Source of the DNA: Xanthostigma xanthostigma
Taxonomy: Eukaryota; Arthropoda; Insecta; Raphidioptera; Raphidiidae
DNA: 64,000 bases
Assembly: GCA_963575645.1 (NCBI GenBank)
Contig: OY754467.1
Coordinates: 2,480,001-2,544,000 of the forward strand
Direction: 5' to 3'
Position numbers and translations under genes: made by a program. Under the pieces are notes generated by a model. The model did not search any database, was not told where the DNA came from, and worked only from the letters and a program-made list of their open reading frames with translations. Shown in pieces: positions 33,635 through 45,227 of the stretch. Every line of letters begins with the position of its first letter. Position 1 is the stretch's first letter.

Positions 33635-34404
33635 TGTGAACTATATAAGACTTTGGTTGCGGATGGCCGGAATCGATTCAACGTAATTTTTTATATACTT
33701 ATGTGCTATTCAAATATCAAACTACAAAAAGGGAATTTATTTTTCAAAAATTTCGTAATTTATTAAGGGGGGAACTAATAGACGAAAGTTACGTTACTAT
33801 ATTTGATTTATTTGTGTAAAATAAGCAGAAATTATTGCACCTACCTTTACGTCTGCCATTACCTAAAAAATGCGAAAGTTCTATTTGGAAGTGGCCAGTT
33901 TCCAAATTCAAAAATCCATCGTTCGATAAATAAATAAATTAAACAAAAAATTTTTCTTACTAAATAGTTTTCTTATTAAATGTTTTTAGTATATAAATAT
34001 AAACAGACTTTTCAAAAAATGGTGCCAAACTTCTTAGGAGGTTATGAAACGTCGAAAAATTTTGGTCCGACCCCTAGGTCCCGCCATCCGACCGACGCCA
34101 ATAGTGTAAGTGTCTTATGGCAAATACACTAAAAAGTTGGTTTACGTTATGTGTTCCAAATTATCTAAATCGTAGCAGGCTTAGCTAGTTACTTCGTTCC
34201 GTTGGATAGTAGTGGTCGGATGACGTCGTCCGGCGGACCTGTCAATATTTGATGCTGCGCGGTCGCTAAAAATACGAACGTTCTGCCAGCTGATATTCGT
34301 GGAACGAGGTAACCTGTGTAGTATCTTGTGTCACCTTAACAGGAATTTGTTATTGGGTGTAGGTATGTAGAGAGAAATCATCGGTTTAGCGGAAGTACCT
34401 CAGT
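33635..34404. other. No gene seen
   Basis: Unassigned; a moderately GC-rich patch at 34070-34110 and 34195-34320. No supported frame. Confidence 0.4.
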
Positions 34405-35128
34405 TTAAGGAGGTTGAGCCGTTTTACGAAGATAATGAAAAAATGTGTAATGAAGTTTTTTTAATAGATTTTTTTATGACAAAATTTTCTGTAAAAAATC
34501 CAAAATCATTAGGAGATTTATAAAGTTAAAAATTAAAAAAAAAGTTTTACATGTAGTCTTATGGAAAATATGTCAACCTAGCATGCAAACGGTACATTTA
34601 ATTTTTTGCAAATTGAAATAACCAAATAATGTCAGCAGTTCCGAAAACTAACTATGTAAAGCATCGATGTCTTACGCATATTTTAATATTTTTTCCAATT
34701 TAATTAGGAGACTTTTAATCAATAAAAAAAATTAATAAACCTTAGCACTTTTCGATTATGGACTTTTATTCTTGACAATTTTAACAATTTCAACTGAATT
34801 TTCAACTTTTTGATGATTTAATTTTAATTTTTATTACTTCTAATTTCTTTGTTTAATTATTTACTGCAAAAAGTGTGTAAAATTCAGATATTTACATAAA
34901 TTTATTTTTTCTAACCTAACTTTGTACAAAAAATTCAAAAGTCAGTCCATTAAGTAAAATACTGAAATAGTTAATTAATATTAAAAAAAATATTTATTTA
35001 TGCCTTTATGACAATAATTAATTGGTCTCATCGACTTATAATCTTTTGTAAAAATTTATTATGGAAAAGTTCCCATTTAGAATTCGACTTACTTTTGATT
35101 GGGACTGTAACGGATCAACCTCCTTAAG
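34405..35128. mobile_element. TIR element, about 0.72 kb
   Basis: Ends ttaaggaggttgagccgtt and aacggatcaacctccttaa are inverted (18 of 19 positions). The interior is AT-rich and non-coding and includes the segment shared with about 22906-22985. No clear target duplication was found. Confidence 0.6.
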
Positions 35129-35877
35129 TGCAGCTTTCGTTGCGCCCGCGTCGCAGGACGGGATCTTTGGTGCACATGTTATGTGGCCTCTCGATATTAA
35201 AATATGAATCATTTATTCCATTATACATCTGTAATGAGTACCCTTTTGTTTATAAACTTGACTTTAATAATCGCTTGCTCGATGTTCTTGCTAGACTTAA
35301 ATATACATTGCACTATTAATACTGCACATTGATATAATCATCGTTATAGGCATTGCATTTCCATTACGTTATTTTAGATTACAGGGATGCCCAGACTTTT
35401 TGCGGAAACAGTCCTACGTTTTCTCCGCCCAAAGTTCTTGGTATTTAAACCCTTTATGTTATCCTGATACACATTTTTGTTTAGATTAAAAATATAGTTT
35501 ATTCATTCATAATTTTTCCATCATTACTTTTTAATACGTAATTATAATTTTGTTAAAAAAAGCTACTTTTAATATCATTTAATTAATCTATTTGAACCAC
35601 ATGTATGTGGTTTTAGATAATAACCAACTATAGTTAACATAAATTATTCAATTTCTTTGATGAATTGATAAATGAGAGAAATTATATACTATGCCGGGCC
35701 CGGGCGCGTCAAATGCCTTCCCCCTCTTCGCTTTTGAAAGACATTAGTTTTATTTAGTACTTTTTGAGAGACCAAGAGATTAATGAATCCCTACAGATTT
35801 TTGAAATTAAATAAAAGATATTGTGTAATTTATCCCTAGTCTGACTAGGGAACTCACGCATTATAACTAGCTTTTTT
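35129..35877. other. No gene seen
   Basis: Unassigned; a small GC island (gccgggcccgggcgcgtc) near 35693-35711 and no gene. Confidence 0.4.
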
Positions 35878-36051
35878 AACTTCCCGCTTTAAAAAAAAAA
35901 AAAAAAAAATTTTTTTTTTTCAAAAATCGGGAAGTTATTGGTTTCACCCCGATTTTCGAAAATCGAGTTTTCGCCAGATCTCGACGTTTTGGGGTCCTAG
36001 GAAGCTATTGAAACTATTTTGGCGATGATGTCCGTAGGGCTGTATGTATGG

Positions 36052-36094
<43 letters not shown>

Positions 36095-36967
36095 AACCTT
36101 TTATATCTTTTGAACGGAGTGTCCGACTGAAACGTGGTTTGCGGCATCTGACGTGATCTTGGTGAACTTAGACTTCCTGAAAATTTGAAACGATTCGGCC
36201 CAAAAAATTTTGAGAAATCTTAAAAAAACAAGTTTCAAAAATTTTTAAAAATTTGTTTTTGTAAAAAATTTTCTAAACTACTAAACCGATTAATTCCAAA
36301 AACTAATCAGCTCTTCTCCTTAACAAACTGCGTCGATTTCCGCAAACCGCATCAAAATCGGTTCATTTGTTCACGAGAAACCGTGAACGAAAAAATCGTA
36401 AAAAAGTGTTTTTTTAAAATGACTCTTAAAATTGTTATCAGATTGATTTTTTTGTAATAAATTACTTTCTTAAGCTAAAAAAACTGCGTCGATCGCCGCA
36501 AACCATATCAAAATTGGTTCATTTGTTCATGAGATAACGTGAACGAAAAATTAGGAAAAAAGTAATTTTTTAAAATTACTCGTAAAATTCTTATCAAATC
36601 GATTTTTTTGTAATAATTTACTTTCTTAGGTTAAAAAAACTGCGTCGATTGCAGCAAACCGCATCAAAATCGGCTCATTTGTTCACGAGATATCGTGAAC
36701 GAAAAATTTTTAAAAAGTGTTTTTTTTTAAATTTCTCGTAAAATTCCTATGAGATCGATTTTTCTGTATAAAATTACTTTTTAAGGTTAAAAAATTGCGT
36801 CGACTGCCGCAAATCGCATCAAAATCGCTTCATTTGTTCATGAGATATCGTGAACGAAAATTTCGTAACAAAGTGTTTTTTTTTTGAGCTCGAAGAGCTA
36901 AAAAATAAACTTCTTGCTATATTTGACATATTTTTGAGCGTTTTGAACTCGAAAATAGCGGGAAGTT
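35878..36967. mobile_element. Element S, copy 2
   Basis: Same ends as 12640 (AACTTCCCGCT / AGCGGGAAGTT) and the same body. It has four internal gcgtcga...ccgcaaacc repeats instead of five, and a longer (GT)n/(ATGT)n tract at about 36050-36092. The conserved flank acagggatggcctgcagggtcaaact follows both copies, so the true end may lie about 25 bp further on. Confidence 0.7.
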
Positions 36968-37073
36968 ACAGGGATGGCCTGCAGGGTCAAACTACTTTTC
37001 AAATTTTTTGTAATGCAAAGAACTTTTTCAAGTGTATAACCTATTATTATTGTAGAAAACTGATTGTATTTTT

Positions 37074-38040
37074 GACGTAATAACGTCTTATAAATTGATG
37101 AAACACCGGCTGCATGCACGAAAAAGTGTAACGTTCCGAAAAGTGTAACGTTCCGAAAAGTGTAACGTTCCGCCTGAGCGTGCAAGCGATAACGTCTTAT
37201 AAATTGATGAAACACCGGCTGCATGCACGAAAAAGTGTAACGTTCCGCCTGGGCGTGCAAGCGATAACGTCTTATAAATTGATGAAACACCGGCTGCATG
37301 TACGGAAAAGTGTAACGTTCCGCCTGAGCGTGCAAGCGATAACGTCTTATAAATTGATAAAACACCGGCTGCATGCACGGAAAAGTGTAACGTTCCGAAA
37401 AGTGTAACGTTCCGCCTGAGCGTGCAAGCGATAACGTCTTATAAATTGATGAAAAACCGGCTGCATGCACGAAAAAGTGTAACGTTCCGAAAAGTGTAAC
37501 GTTCCGCCTGAGCGTGCAAGCGATAACGTCTTATAAATTGATAAAACACCGGCTGCATGCAAGGAAAAGTGTAACGTTCCGAAAAGTGTAACGTTCCGCC
37601 TGAGCGTGCAAGCGATAACGTCTTATAAATTGATGAAAAACCGGCTTCATGCACGAAAAAGTGTAACGTTCCGAAAAGTGTAACGTTCCGCCTGAGCGTG
37701 CAAGCGATAACGTCTTATAAATTGATGAAAAACCGGCTGCATGCACGAAAAAGTGTAACGTTCCGAAAAGTGTAACGTTCCGCCTGGGCGTGCAAGCGAT
37801 AACGTCTTATAAATTGATGAAACACCGGCTGCATGCACGAAAAAGTGTAACGTTCCGAAAAGTGTAACGTTCCGCCTGAGCGTGCAAGCGATAACGTCTT
37901 ATAAATTGATGAAACACCGGCTGCATGCACGAAAAAGTGTAACGTTCCGAAAAGTGTAACGTTCCGCCTGAGCGTGCAAGCGAGAGCGCGATATAAGCGA
38001 TAGAGAAGCACGATCTGCCCAAGCGTCGGCTTGTACGAAG
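37074..38040 (+). repeat. Element T copy 3, expanded into a tandem array
   Basis: Ten repeats of a unit, usually about 92 bp (range roughly 74-111), covering ataacgtcttataaattgatgaaacaccggctgcatgcacg + aaaaagtgtaacgttccg + cctgagcgtgcaagcg. The 17-18 bp word aaaagtgtaacgttccg is itself doubled in most units. The last unit runs into the normal T continuation (cgagagcgcgatataagcgatagag). The many overlapping open frames here are translations of the array, not genes. Confidence 0.92.
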
Positions 38041-38116
38041 CTCCGCCCACCTAGACGGATGTCATTATCTGTAGTATGACGTGTTGAATACGTGACAACG
38101 TGTTTTGTGTTTATTG

Positions 38117-38350
38117 ACGTGATGACGTCTTATAAATTGATGAAACACCAGCTGCACCCACGAAAAAGTGTAACGTTCCGCCTGACCCTGTGCGTGCAAG
38201 CGAGAGCGCAGTATAAGCGATAGAGAGTCGGTAAAAATATAGTTTGACAGCTACTAAAATTTAGATTATGTATTATTAAATATGATATTCGAGCGGAATA
38301 CGTTATCACGTAAAACTATCGTCCGTAAACCGACTTTAAAGACAACCAAT
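38117..38350 (+). mobile_element. Dispersed element T, copy 4
   Basis: gacgtgatgacgtcttataaattgatgaaacaccagc ... ttatcacgtaaaactatcgtccgtaaaccgactttaaagacaaccaat. A single, unexpanded copy directly after the array. The inner part is partly replaced. Confidence 0.75.
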
Positions 38351-38642
38351 TTTTTTTTTATGTGGAATCCTAAAGAAAAATTTTATTCGAAATTTTATTT
38401 CGAATTTACTTCCAGAATCGTTAAACTGAGCAATTTATTCAAAATTAATTGTTTATTATACAGGGTGACCGGTAATTGCTCGTATATCCTTTCGAGAGAA
38501 GAAACTAGTTTGGAATGACAAGAATATTAGGAGCACTGTGGTTTGAACCTAATAAAAAATAGAGAATAATTACTTCTTACCACAACAAGTTTATTAGTGG
38601 ATGTACCTACATTTCGAGAGCTATGCTCTCATCTTCAGCAAT

Positions 38643-38818
38643 ACACTAAAAAGTAAAAAATAATTGCGTATTGAAATGTTTTGGAGTCGGTGTCAGCAAA
38701 AATGAAATCTATTCCGAGAACTAGAGACATGTAAGATTTAAATTGCTGCTTTCGAATTCCGATGTGACACCGACTCCAAAAATAACAATAATTATTATTT
38801 TTTACTTTTTAGTGCATA
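38643..38818. repeat. Inverted repeat
   Basis: cactaaaaagtaaaaaataattg...ttttggagtcggtgtcag at 38643-38695 is mirrored by gtgacaccgactccaaaaat...attattttttactttttagtg at 38762-38813. A fold-back unit of about 175 bp. Confidence 0.6.
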
Positions 38819-38982
38819 TTTTTTGAAGTCGGTTCAATTTTTTTGTTAAAAATATTTTTCAATCAAAGATTTTTAACGTCCTGCGACCGAACTCCCGATT
38901 TTGGCACCCGGGAGCCATCCTAAACTTTGTATAGAATATCGTGAAATAACATATATTAGAAATCGTGTCCATCGAGACAATT

Positions 38983-39140
38983 ATTAATAAGAATCGCAGG
39001 ATTGTGGACGAAAAGTTCTTTATTCAGTGTACGACGTTTCGTCTATAAATTTAGACTTTTTCAAGTACAATTAATGTGAAAATTTAAAACAATAATTATG
39101 AACTTTTTGTCCACAATCCTGCGATTCTTATTAATAATCG
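38983..39140. repeat. Inverted-repeat element
   Basis: Arms attattaataagaatcgcaggattgtggac (38980s-39010) and gtccacaatcctgcgattcttattaataat (39108-39138) are perfect complements around about 95 bp containing cgacgtttcgtctataaatttagac. A miniature element of unknown class. Confidence 0.75.
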
Positions 39141-39424
39141 GGAAATAACCCTTTGTAGTTGACAAAAGTCTACAATTATATATTAAACTGCGATTAATGC
39201 AGTCATCAGATGATAATAATTACACAATCGCGATTAATAATGAACACAGGAACGGTTCGCGCTCTTAGGTTGGCATACCTGACATGGTAACATTACAAAT
39301 CCGTTAAACTTCCTACGTGCAGGTTGGGTATATGAAGTTTATACATTATTCCACAATTTTATTATACTCAGACATATAAAAAACGCTAAATAATTTAATT
39401 CAATATAACATGCATAACATATAA

Positions 39425-39622
39425 GTGCGCGCGCGTGTATTTGTGCGTATACAGGCTGACACAAAACGACGGAATGCAAGAAAACGCGTCTCTGATGAAA
39501 TCGCCGTTGCCCCTTCTTTCAGTTGGATTGTTGAAATTGTTCGTGATGGACTTAATATGAAGACGCGCGAAGCTTTACGCGGACTAACTATACAAAAACT
39601 ACTTCGACTTGCATTTGTATAA
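39425..39622 (+). other. Small open frame, unrecognised
   Basis: A 65-codon frame with an Arg-rich N-terminal third (RIQADTKRRNARKRV) and somewhat higher GC than its neighbours. No domain, promoter or splice context is recognisable, so it may be chance. Confidence 0.15.
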
Positions 39623-39769
39623 ACCGCGGCTCACAACGCTGCTCTCACCTGAGCGGTCACGATCGCACCGAGCACGGAGACTGCAATTTCCACTAATTCG
39701 AAAATTAGAAGAACTTTACCATGGTTACAATATTGAATTTTGACAAGATACAAGCAAAAAACTGATGAA

Positions 39770-40569
39770 ACAGTGTTGATAGTGACTGTTCGAACGGTTG
39801 ACAATGACTACCCGAGCGTTTGACAGTGACTACTCGAGCAGATGACAGTGACTGCACGAGCGATCGACAGTGACTGTTCAAGATAGTGACTGTTCGAGTG
39901 GTTGACAATGACTCCTCGAGCGATTGACAATGACTACCCGAGCGTTTGACAGTGACTACTCGAGCAGATGACAGTGACTGCACGAGCGATCGACAGTGAC
40001 TGTTCAAGATAGTGACTGTTCGAGTGGTTGACAATGACTCCTCGAGCGATTGACAATGACTGATCGAGCGTTTGACAGTGACTACTCGAGCAGATGACAG
40101 TGACTACTCTAGCGACCGACAGTGACTGTTCGAGATGTTGATAGTGACTGTTCGAGTGGTTGATAATGACTCCTCGAGCGATTGACAATGACTACCCGAG
40201 CGTTTGACAGTGACTACTCGAGCAGATGACAGTGACTGCACGAGCGATCGACAGTGACTGTTCAAGATAGTGACTGTTCGAGTGGTTGACAATGACTCCT
40301 CGAGCGATTGACAATGACTGATCGAGCGTTTGACAGTGACTACTCGAGCAGATGACAGTGACTGCACGAGCGATCGACAGTGACTGTTCGAGCGGTTGAC
40401 AATGACTCCTCGAGCGATTGGCAATGACTACTCGAGCGTTTGACAGTGACTACTCGAGCGGTTGAAAGTGACTACTCGAGTAGTTGACAGTGACTGTTTG
40501 AGCAATTCGTTTATGTTGTTCGACGATTAACAGCTCGAACAGTTGACAGTGACTGCTCGAGCGGTTCGT
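39770..40569 (+). repeat. Minisatellite, about 22-bp units in a higher-order pattern
   Basis: The basic unit is tgacagtgactNNtcgagcgNt with variants (tgacaatgactcctcgagcgat, tgacagtgactgcacgagcgat, gacagtgactgttcaagatag). Groups of about six variants recur as a block of roughly 125 bp, most clearly 39795-39920 versus 39920-40045 and again after 40185. No spacers, so not a CRISPR array. The Ser/Arg-rich open frames on minus are repeat translations. Confidence 0.92.
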
Positions 40570-41123
40570 GTATGGTATAGTAATACTTTGTGTATACGAA
40601 TAACTGCATCTCTACGGCCTCGTCCATTCTCAAGCAGCCGTACAAAATCGACTATTTGTCTAGCGAGAGGTCTCTTTTTGCGCCAGTCTGTATAATAAGG
40701 CAGAGCAGCTCTCTATACGGGGACTAGAAGCTCGCCCTGAGTCTCTGTAACAACAACCAGTGAAAAAATTACCAAGTTTAATATTAAATAATTAATTTTA
40801 ATACAGTGCGCACCTGAGTTATAAATTTGTAAGCGGTGTTAATAATTAATTCGAACAGTCGGATGGCCGCTCGAAAGAGAGAGAGAGAGATGCACAACTT
40901 CCTTCTCTTTACGTGTGCTACGTATTTTCTATACTCTAATACACACACTTGAATGCATGCAAGTGTGTGGAAACGTCTTCTGTTTCTTTTCGTTAACTCA
41001 ATGCTTCTTTGTTACCGTTTTTCTCTTTCCAATTGCGTAGTCGCTTTTATTAGTTTATTTGATAAGCGACCAATACGAAATTATTTTTTGGTTTATTTTA
41101 TGAGAGACCAATCATTTTTTGTA
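40570..41123. other. No gene seen
   Basis: Contains a (GA)n tract near 40878. The frame at 40953-41162 has no domain and runs into the next element. Confidence 0.4.
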
Positions 41124-41302
41124 GGGGAGGACGGGGTCAATTGTAACACGGGTCAATTGTAACAGTGACTATTTGAGTGACATCTACCAACAAAATGAGA
41201 CTGGTGACTGAATTATGTACATCAATGCAGTAGAATCATTTTCCCATTTTGTTGGTAGATGTCACTAAAATAGTCACTGTTACAATTGACCCCGTCCTCC
41301 CC
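41124..41302. mobile_element. TA-flanked miniature element
   Basis: 179 bp. TIR GGGGAGGACGGGGTCAATTG / CAATTGACCCCGTCCTCCCC, with a second inner inverted block (gtgacatctaccaacaaaatg / cattttgttggtagatgtcac). TA lies on both sides (41122-41123, 41303-41304), fitting Tc1/mariner-type insertion. Confidence 0.85.
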
Positions 41303-41435
41303 TACTGTTTTTTTTTCAGCATCAAACACAAGTCTTTTCAATACTTTTGTGTTTTTTAGCTTGTCGTATAAAAAATAGAAGACCACTTTTTTAGCTCTAT
41401 TTTGAATTCAGACGCTGGCCGCCGCAAACGAAATA

Positions 41436-41942
41436 CAGTGTAAACTCTTTATAACGAAACTCAAGGGACCGAGCATTTTTTATCGTTATAGAGAGTTACC
41501 GTTATATGGAGTGAAGAAAGAAAAACAACCAAATTAACAATAATCTTCAATGTACTGTATAATCTCTTTATAACGAATTTTAAGGGACCGAACATTTTTT
41601 CGTTATAAAGAATTTTCGTTATATGGAGGGAAGAAAGAAAAATAACCAATTTTCACAAAATTAATTTATTCCAAACACATATACAAACACATATACCTAT
41701 AGTTTGGCGTCATCAAGTGCTTGTTGAATAGATGGTGATGGTTCAGAATGGTCCTCTTTATGTCTGTAAACATTTGCTGACGCCTAAATATGAACATATT
41801 TCTTCGTAATAGAGAACGGCTGTTGCGTTATAAAGAGGGTATTAATGTATAGGTTTTAAGGTAAACCAACCAAATCGTAAAAATTTCGACGTTATAGGGA
41901 GTTTTTCGTTATAACGAAGGACGTTATAAAGAGTTTACACTG
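41436..41942 (+). mobile_element. TA-flanked element M, copy 1
   Basis: 507 bp. TIR CAGTGTAAACTCTTTATAACG / CGTTATAAAGAGTTTACACTG with TA on both sides. The interior is studded with ttcgttata/tataacgaa words and has an internal duplication of the start (41436-41520 resembles about 41553-41640). CAG...CTG ends plus TA suggest a pogo/Tc1-type non-autonomous element. Copy 2 lies at 59715. Confidence 0.88.
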
Positions 41943-41961
41943 TACATATTTCAGAATTATA

Positions 41962-42005
41962 ACTATCGCGCCCGGGTGAAACCGGGCCGAGCCGTAGTAG
42001 ATAAA
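41962..42005 (+). mobile_element. Helitron-like 3' end remnant
   Basis: ctatcgcgcccgggtgaaaccgggccgagccgtagtagat carries the family A type hairpin, but with a decayed terminus. Only the last ~40 bp remain. Confidence 0.5.
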
Positions 42006-42278
42006 ATTAAAAAATACTTCGAAAATTGTGATGGTGCAAGCATGACCTACGAGTCTACGATGAATAACGATTTTGTTCATTCACACGGTTAGTTTTTAGC
42101 AGGATAGGTACGATTAATATTTGATCACGTACATAAAAGTGAAACATAGAATCGTAGATGTTAATGAATTTTTTAAATGTCTTCAACACGTCCGGAAAAG
42201 CTATGCGCAGGCGCTTCAAATATAAATATCACAGATTCGTCATTCTCTTGGAGAAAACCAAATCTAACTAATAGAGTA

Positions 42279-43579
42279 AGATCCCAGAGCCGCCAGACAC
42301 AACCTATTTTTAAATAAATGAAACTTTACGTTTTGAGTAGTGTTTTATGTACTTGGAACGCTTGGCGTACCTCCATCATTGAGTCTGTGACAAATGTACA
42401 GGTGAGAAAGGTGAGTAAAAATAAGAGTCACTTAATTTAAATGGCTGATATTTATATATGTTTTGTAAAATATCACTGTAAATTAGTATCCAGTATCGCC
42501 AGTCACTTTCCGCTGACCACAACTTCTGACAGACGCTTTAAAGCTCAGAGAAAAATTAATGAACTTCACTTATTTTTAAATGCTTGATTTTTATATATGT
42601 TATTCAGACAACTATTACAAAATTATATTTCAACAGCCAGACAAATTGTAATGACCAAACATCCCCCCAGACGTAAAAAATAGTCAGCTGTTAGTATGAG
42701 CGCGAGAGCTTTATGACTATTTTTTACGTCTGGGGGGATGTTTGGTTATTACAATTTGTCTGGCTGTTGAAATATAATTTTGTAATAGTTGTCTGAATAA
42801 CATTAATAAAAATCAAGCATTTAAAAATAAGTGAAGTTCATTAATTATACGCTTTATATTAGTTTGGGTTGTAACTAAGTATGTATGTCCGTAACGGAAT
42901 CTTTGAGCATAATTTTCACCAATTTCCCGAAGTCTGATTAATTTGAAACTTTGCATACGTATCAAGGACCGATGACAATGCAATAATTTGATAACAGTTT
43001 CCCATTATCCTTATTAGGACCCCCAGGATTAATAAATTCTTTTATAGATCCTCAAACTAAAAAGTGAAAAATAAAATATAGTTTAAAAAAAACTAAAAAA
43101 CACGCTTTATATCGGACTAAAAAGTAAAAAATAATTGTTTTAAAATAAGCTTAAAAAGCGTGGGGCGCTTTGTTCCACATTTTCGTACATCGAGCGCCCA
43201 ACGCTTTTTAAGCTTATTTTAAAACAATTATTTTTTACTTTTTAGTCCGATATAAAGCGTGTTTTTTAGTTTTTTTTAAACTATATTTTTTATTCTCTGA
43301 GCTTTAAAGCGTCTGTCAGAAGTTGTGGTCAGCGGAAAGTGACTGGCGATACTGGATACTAATTTATAGTGATATTTTACAAAACATATATAAATATCAG
43401 CCATTTAAATTTAAATTAAGTGACTCTTATTTTTACTTACCTTTCTCACCTGCTACTTGTACATTTGTCACAGACTCAATGATGGAGGTACGCCAAGCGT
43501 TCTAAGTACATAAAACACTACTCAAAACGTAAGGTTTTATTTATTTAAAAATAGGTTGTGTCTGGCGGCTCTGGGATCT
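42279..43579. mobile_element. Composite fold-back: three palindromes, two nested in one
   Basis: Outer arms 42279-42550 and 43295-43579 are about 272-285 bp and nearly perfect complements (agatcccagagccgccagacac ... gtgtctggcggctctgggatct). Inside lie two complete palindromes: 42556-42846 (attaatgaacttcacttatt... core agtcagctgttagtatgagc) and 43073-43293 (same loop as 27511-27808). A spacer of about 225 bp separates them. No coding capacity. The frame 43323-43505 is the right arm. Confidence 0.9.
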
Positions 43580-43744
43580 GGGGCTATAAAGATGCTAATT
43601 TTCACAATAAAAAAATGAGCACTCGTACACTAGACGCCAATGATTTGTACCTAAGATTATTTAATTAATACTTACTTTACCCAACTAACTTTCAGAAATG
43701 CATTCCTATTACAAACTATAATATAGCTATTTAATTTATATTTT

Positions 43745-43975
43745 CCCGAAATTGTAGATTGCCGCCGTTATTTCGTCGACTTTCGTTACAAAATTGATCT
43801 CCACGAAAAGCGCTTTTATTTTACCGCAATAATACATAGCCTGTCCTTCCTGAAGGTCCATTCTAAATATTGGTGAAAAAAATTTTCGAAATCGGATGAG
43901 TAGTTTCGGAGTTTACTTCCTACATCTAAACTTACGAACTTTACCTCTTTATAATATTAGTATTGAAAATGTTTA
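43745..43975 (+). repeat. Family H (Helitron-like remnant), uninterrupted copy
   Basis: cgaaattgtagattgccgccg...gatctccacgaaaagcgcttttattttaccgcaataat...gaaggtccattctaaatattgg...gaaatcggatgagtagtttcgg...tttataatattagtat. The segment ggtccattctaaata is the unfilled version of the hAT target at 18024. A further fragment lies at 59602-59665. Confidence 0.6.
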
Positions 43976-44259
43976 TTCCACACTGTATATTTATAAAAGC
44001 GCGGTTGACAGCTATGTCTTTTTTCTCTCTCCCCATTTCTCTCTCTAATACGCTGCAGCACATGCGTCAACTGTAGGCCGCACCAAAGAATCATATTGTA
44101 GTACTTTGAGTAGCGCGCGCTTCTCTCACTTCCTTGACGCATTTCCGCTGCATTAAAAAAATTACACAAATCGAAAACTCAGCTAGAAAAGGAGGATGAG
44201 CAGTGAGCGAAAATGTCGGTTTTTATGCGGGTAGATATATGTATAAATGTTATTTTTTT
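43976..44259. other. No gene seen
   Basis: Short unassigned gap with CT-rich tracts near 44020-44050. Confidence 0.4.
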
Positions 44260-44833
44260 GACGTGATAACGTCTTATAAATTGATGAATCACCAATCTTA
44301 TAAATTGATAAAACACCGGCTGCATGCACGAAAAAGTGTAACGTTCCTAACGTTCCGCCTGACCCTGTGCGTGCTTTTCTCGAAAACGGCCCTAACGATT
44401 TGGATGAAATTTACTGAAAAGGGATTTTGGGGGGTAAAAAATCGTTTTCGCTAGGTCTCATCTCTCGAAAAAATCGTTTTCATACAAATTTTATCATTAT
44501 AAAAATCAATTTTTTGACGTATGAAAATACTTAAATATTGTAAGTAGGTTTTGGAATTTTATATAAACAATGAAACAATTGTTTTCAAAATATTATGACA
44601 GTTAATCTTTGAGACTTAAAATAAATACGAAAGAAAGAAAGTTAAAAAAAACAATTATTAGGTATTATAGGTGGTGAGTAATTTTAATAAATAAAATTAA
44701 CCTAAATTTGAAGCAAAAGATGCAATATCATAGATTCGAATTATTATAATTATTATATAAATTTAGGTTATGTATTACGGAATACGTTATCACGTAAAAC
44801 TATCGTCCGTAAACCGACTTTACAGACAACCAA
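44260..44833 (+). mobile_element. Dispersed element T, copy 5 (long form)
   Basis: Standard T ends (gacgtgataacgtc ... ctttacagacaaccaat) with a doubled 'cttataaattgat' start and then about 400 bp of different interior. With 45228 it forms a long subfamily: both share gatgaatcaccaatcttata and gtaacgttcctaa, but the interiors differ. Confidence 0.75.
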
Positions 44834-45227
44834 TTTTTTGAGAAATGATTTTACCTTGCAGATTTCGAATTAAAATCGTGAACTTTTATTTTACGGGAGT
44901 GAATACATTACCTATAATTTAATTACCGAATCACTTACAAGAATACGCGGAGTCAGCGGTACTGAAACAGTGACGCATCGAAAATTCGATTCAAGACAGT
45001 TCCCAAACAGTTCTACTTGAATGAATGTGAATTTCACGTAGCTTAATTTATTCATTTTCTTGCGGGGTTTTTGGAGTATTTTATGTAACATTCAGATGGG
45101 ATTTTTTTTAGTCTGTCTGTCTGTGCCAGAATTTGCGTGAATAAAGTGAAAAACATAGAGTTTTGTTAATTAAATCTATTTTTTGGACCCGCAAAAAAAT
45201 TTAAATAAAAAAAAATCGATTTTTTTT

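Noticed and set aside
35944-36147. Frame with a His-Thr repeat (YIHTHTHTHTHT)
   Set aside because: Translation of the (GT)n/(ATGT)n microsatellite inside element S copy 2.
36898-38050. Many overlapping minus-strand open frames of 63-190 codons
   Set aside because: They translate the 92-bp tandem array (repeated HAAGVSSIYKTLSLARSGGTLHF-like blocks in several phases). The open frames follow from the unit sequence and show no protein logic.
39705-40424. Ser/Arg-rich repetitive minus-strand frames (84-109 codons)
   Set aside because: They are translations of the 22-bp minisatellite in shifting phases, with no start context or domain.
39770-40569. Possible CRISPR-like array
   Set aside because: Units are contiguous, without unique spacers, and the setting is eukaryotic; it is a minisatellite.
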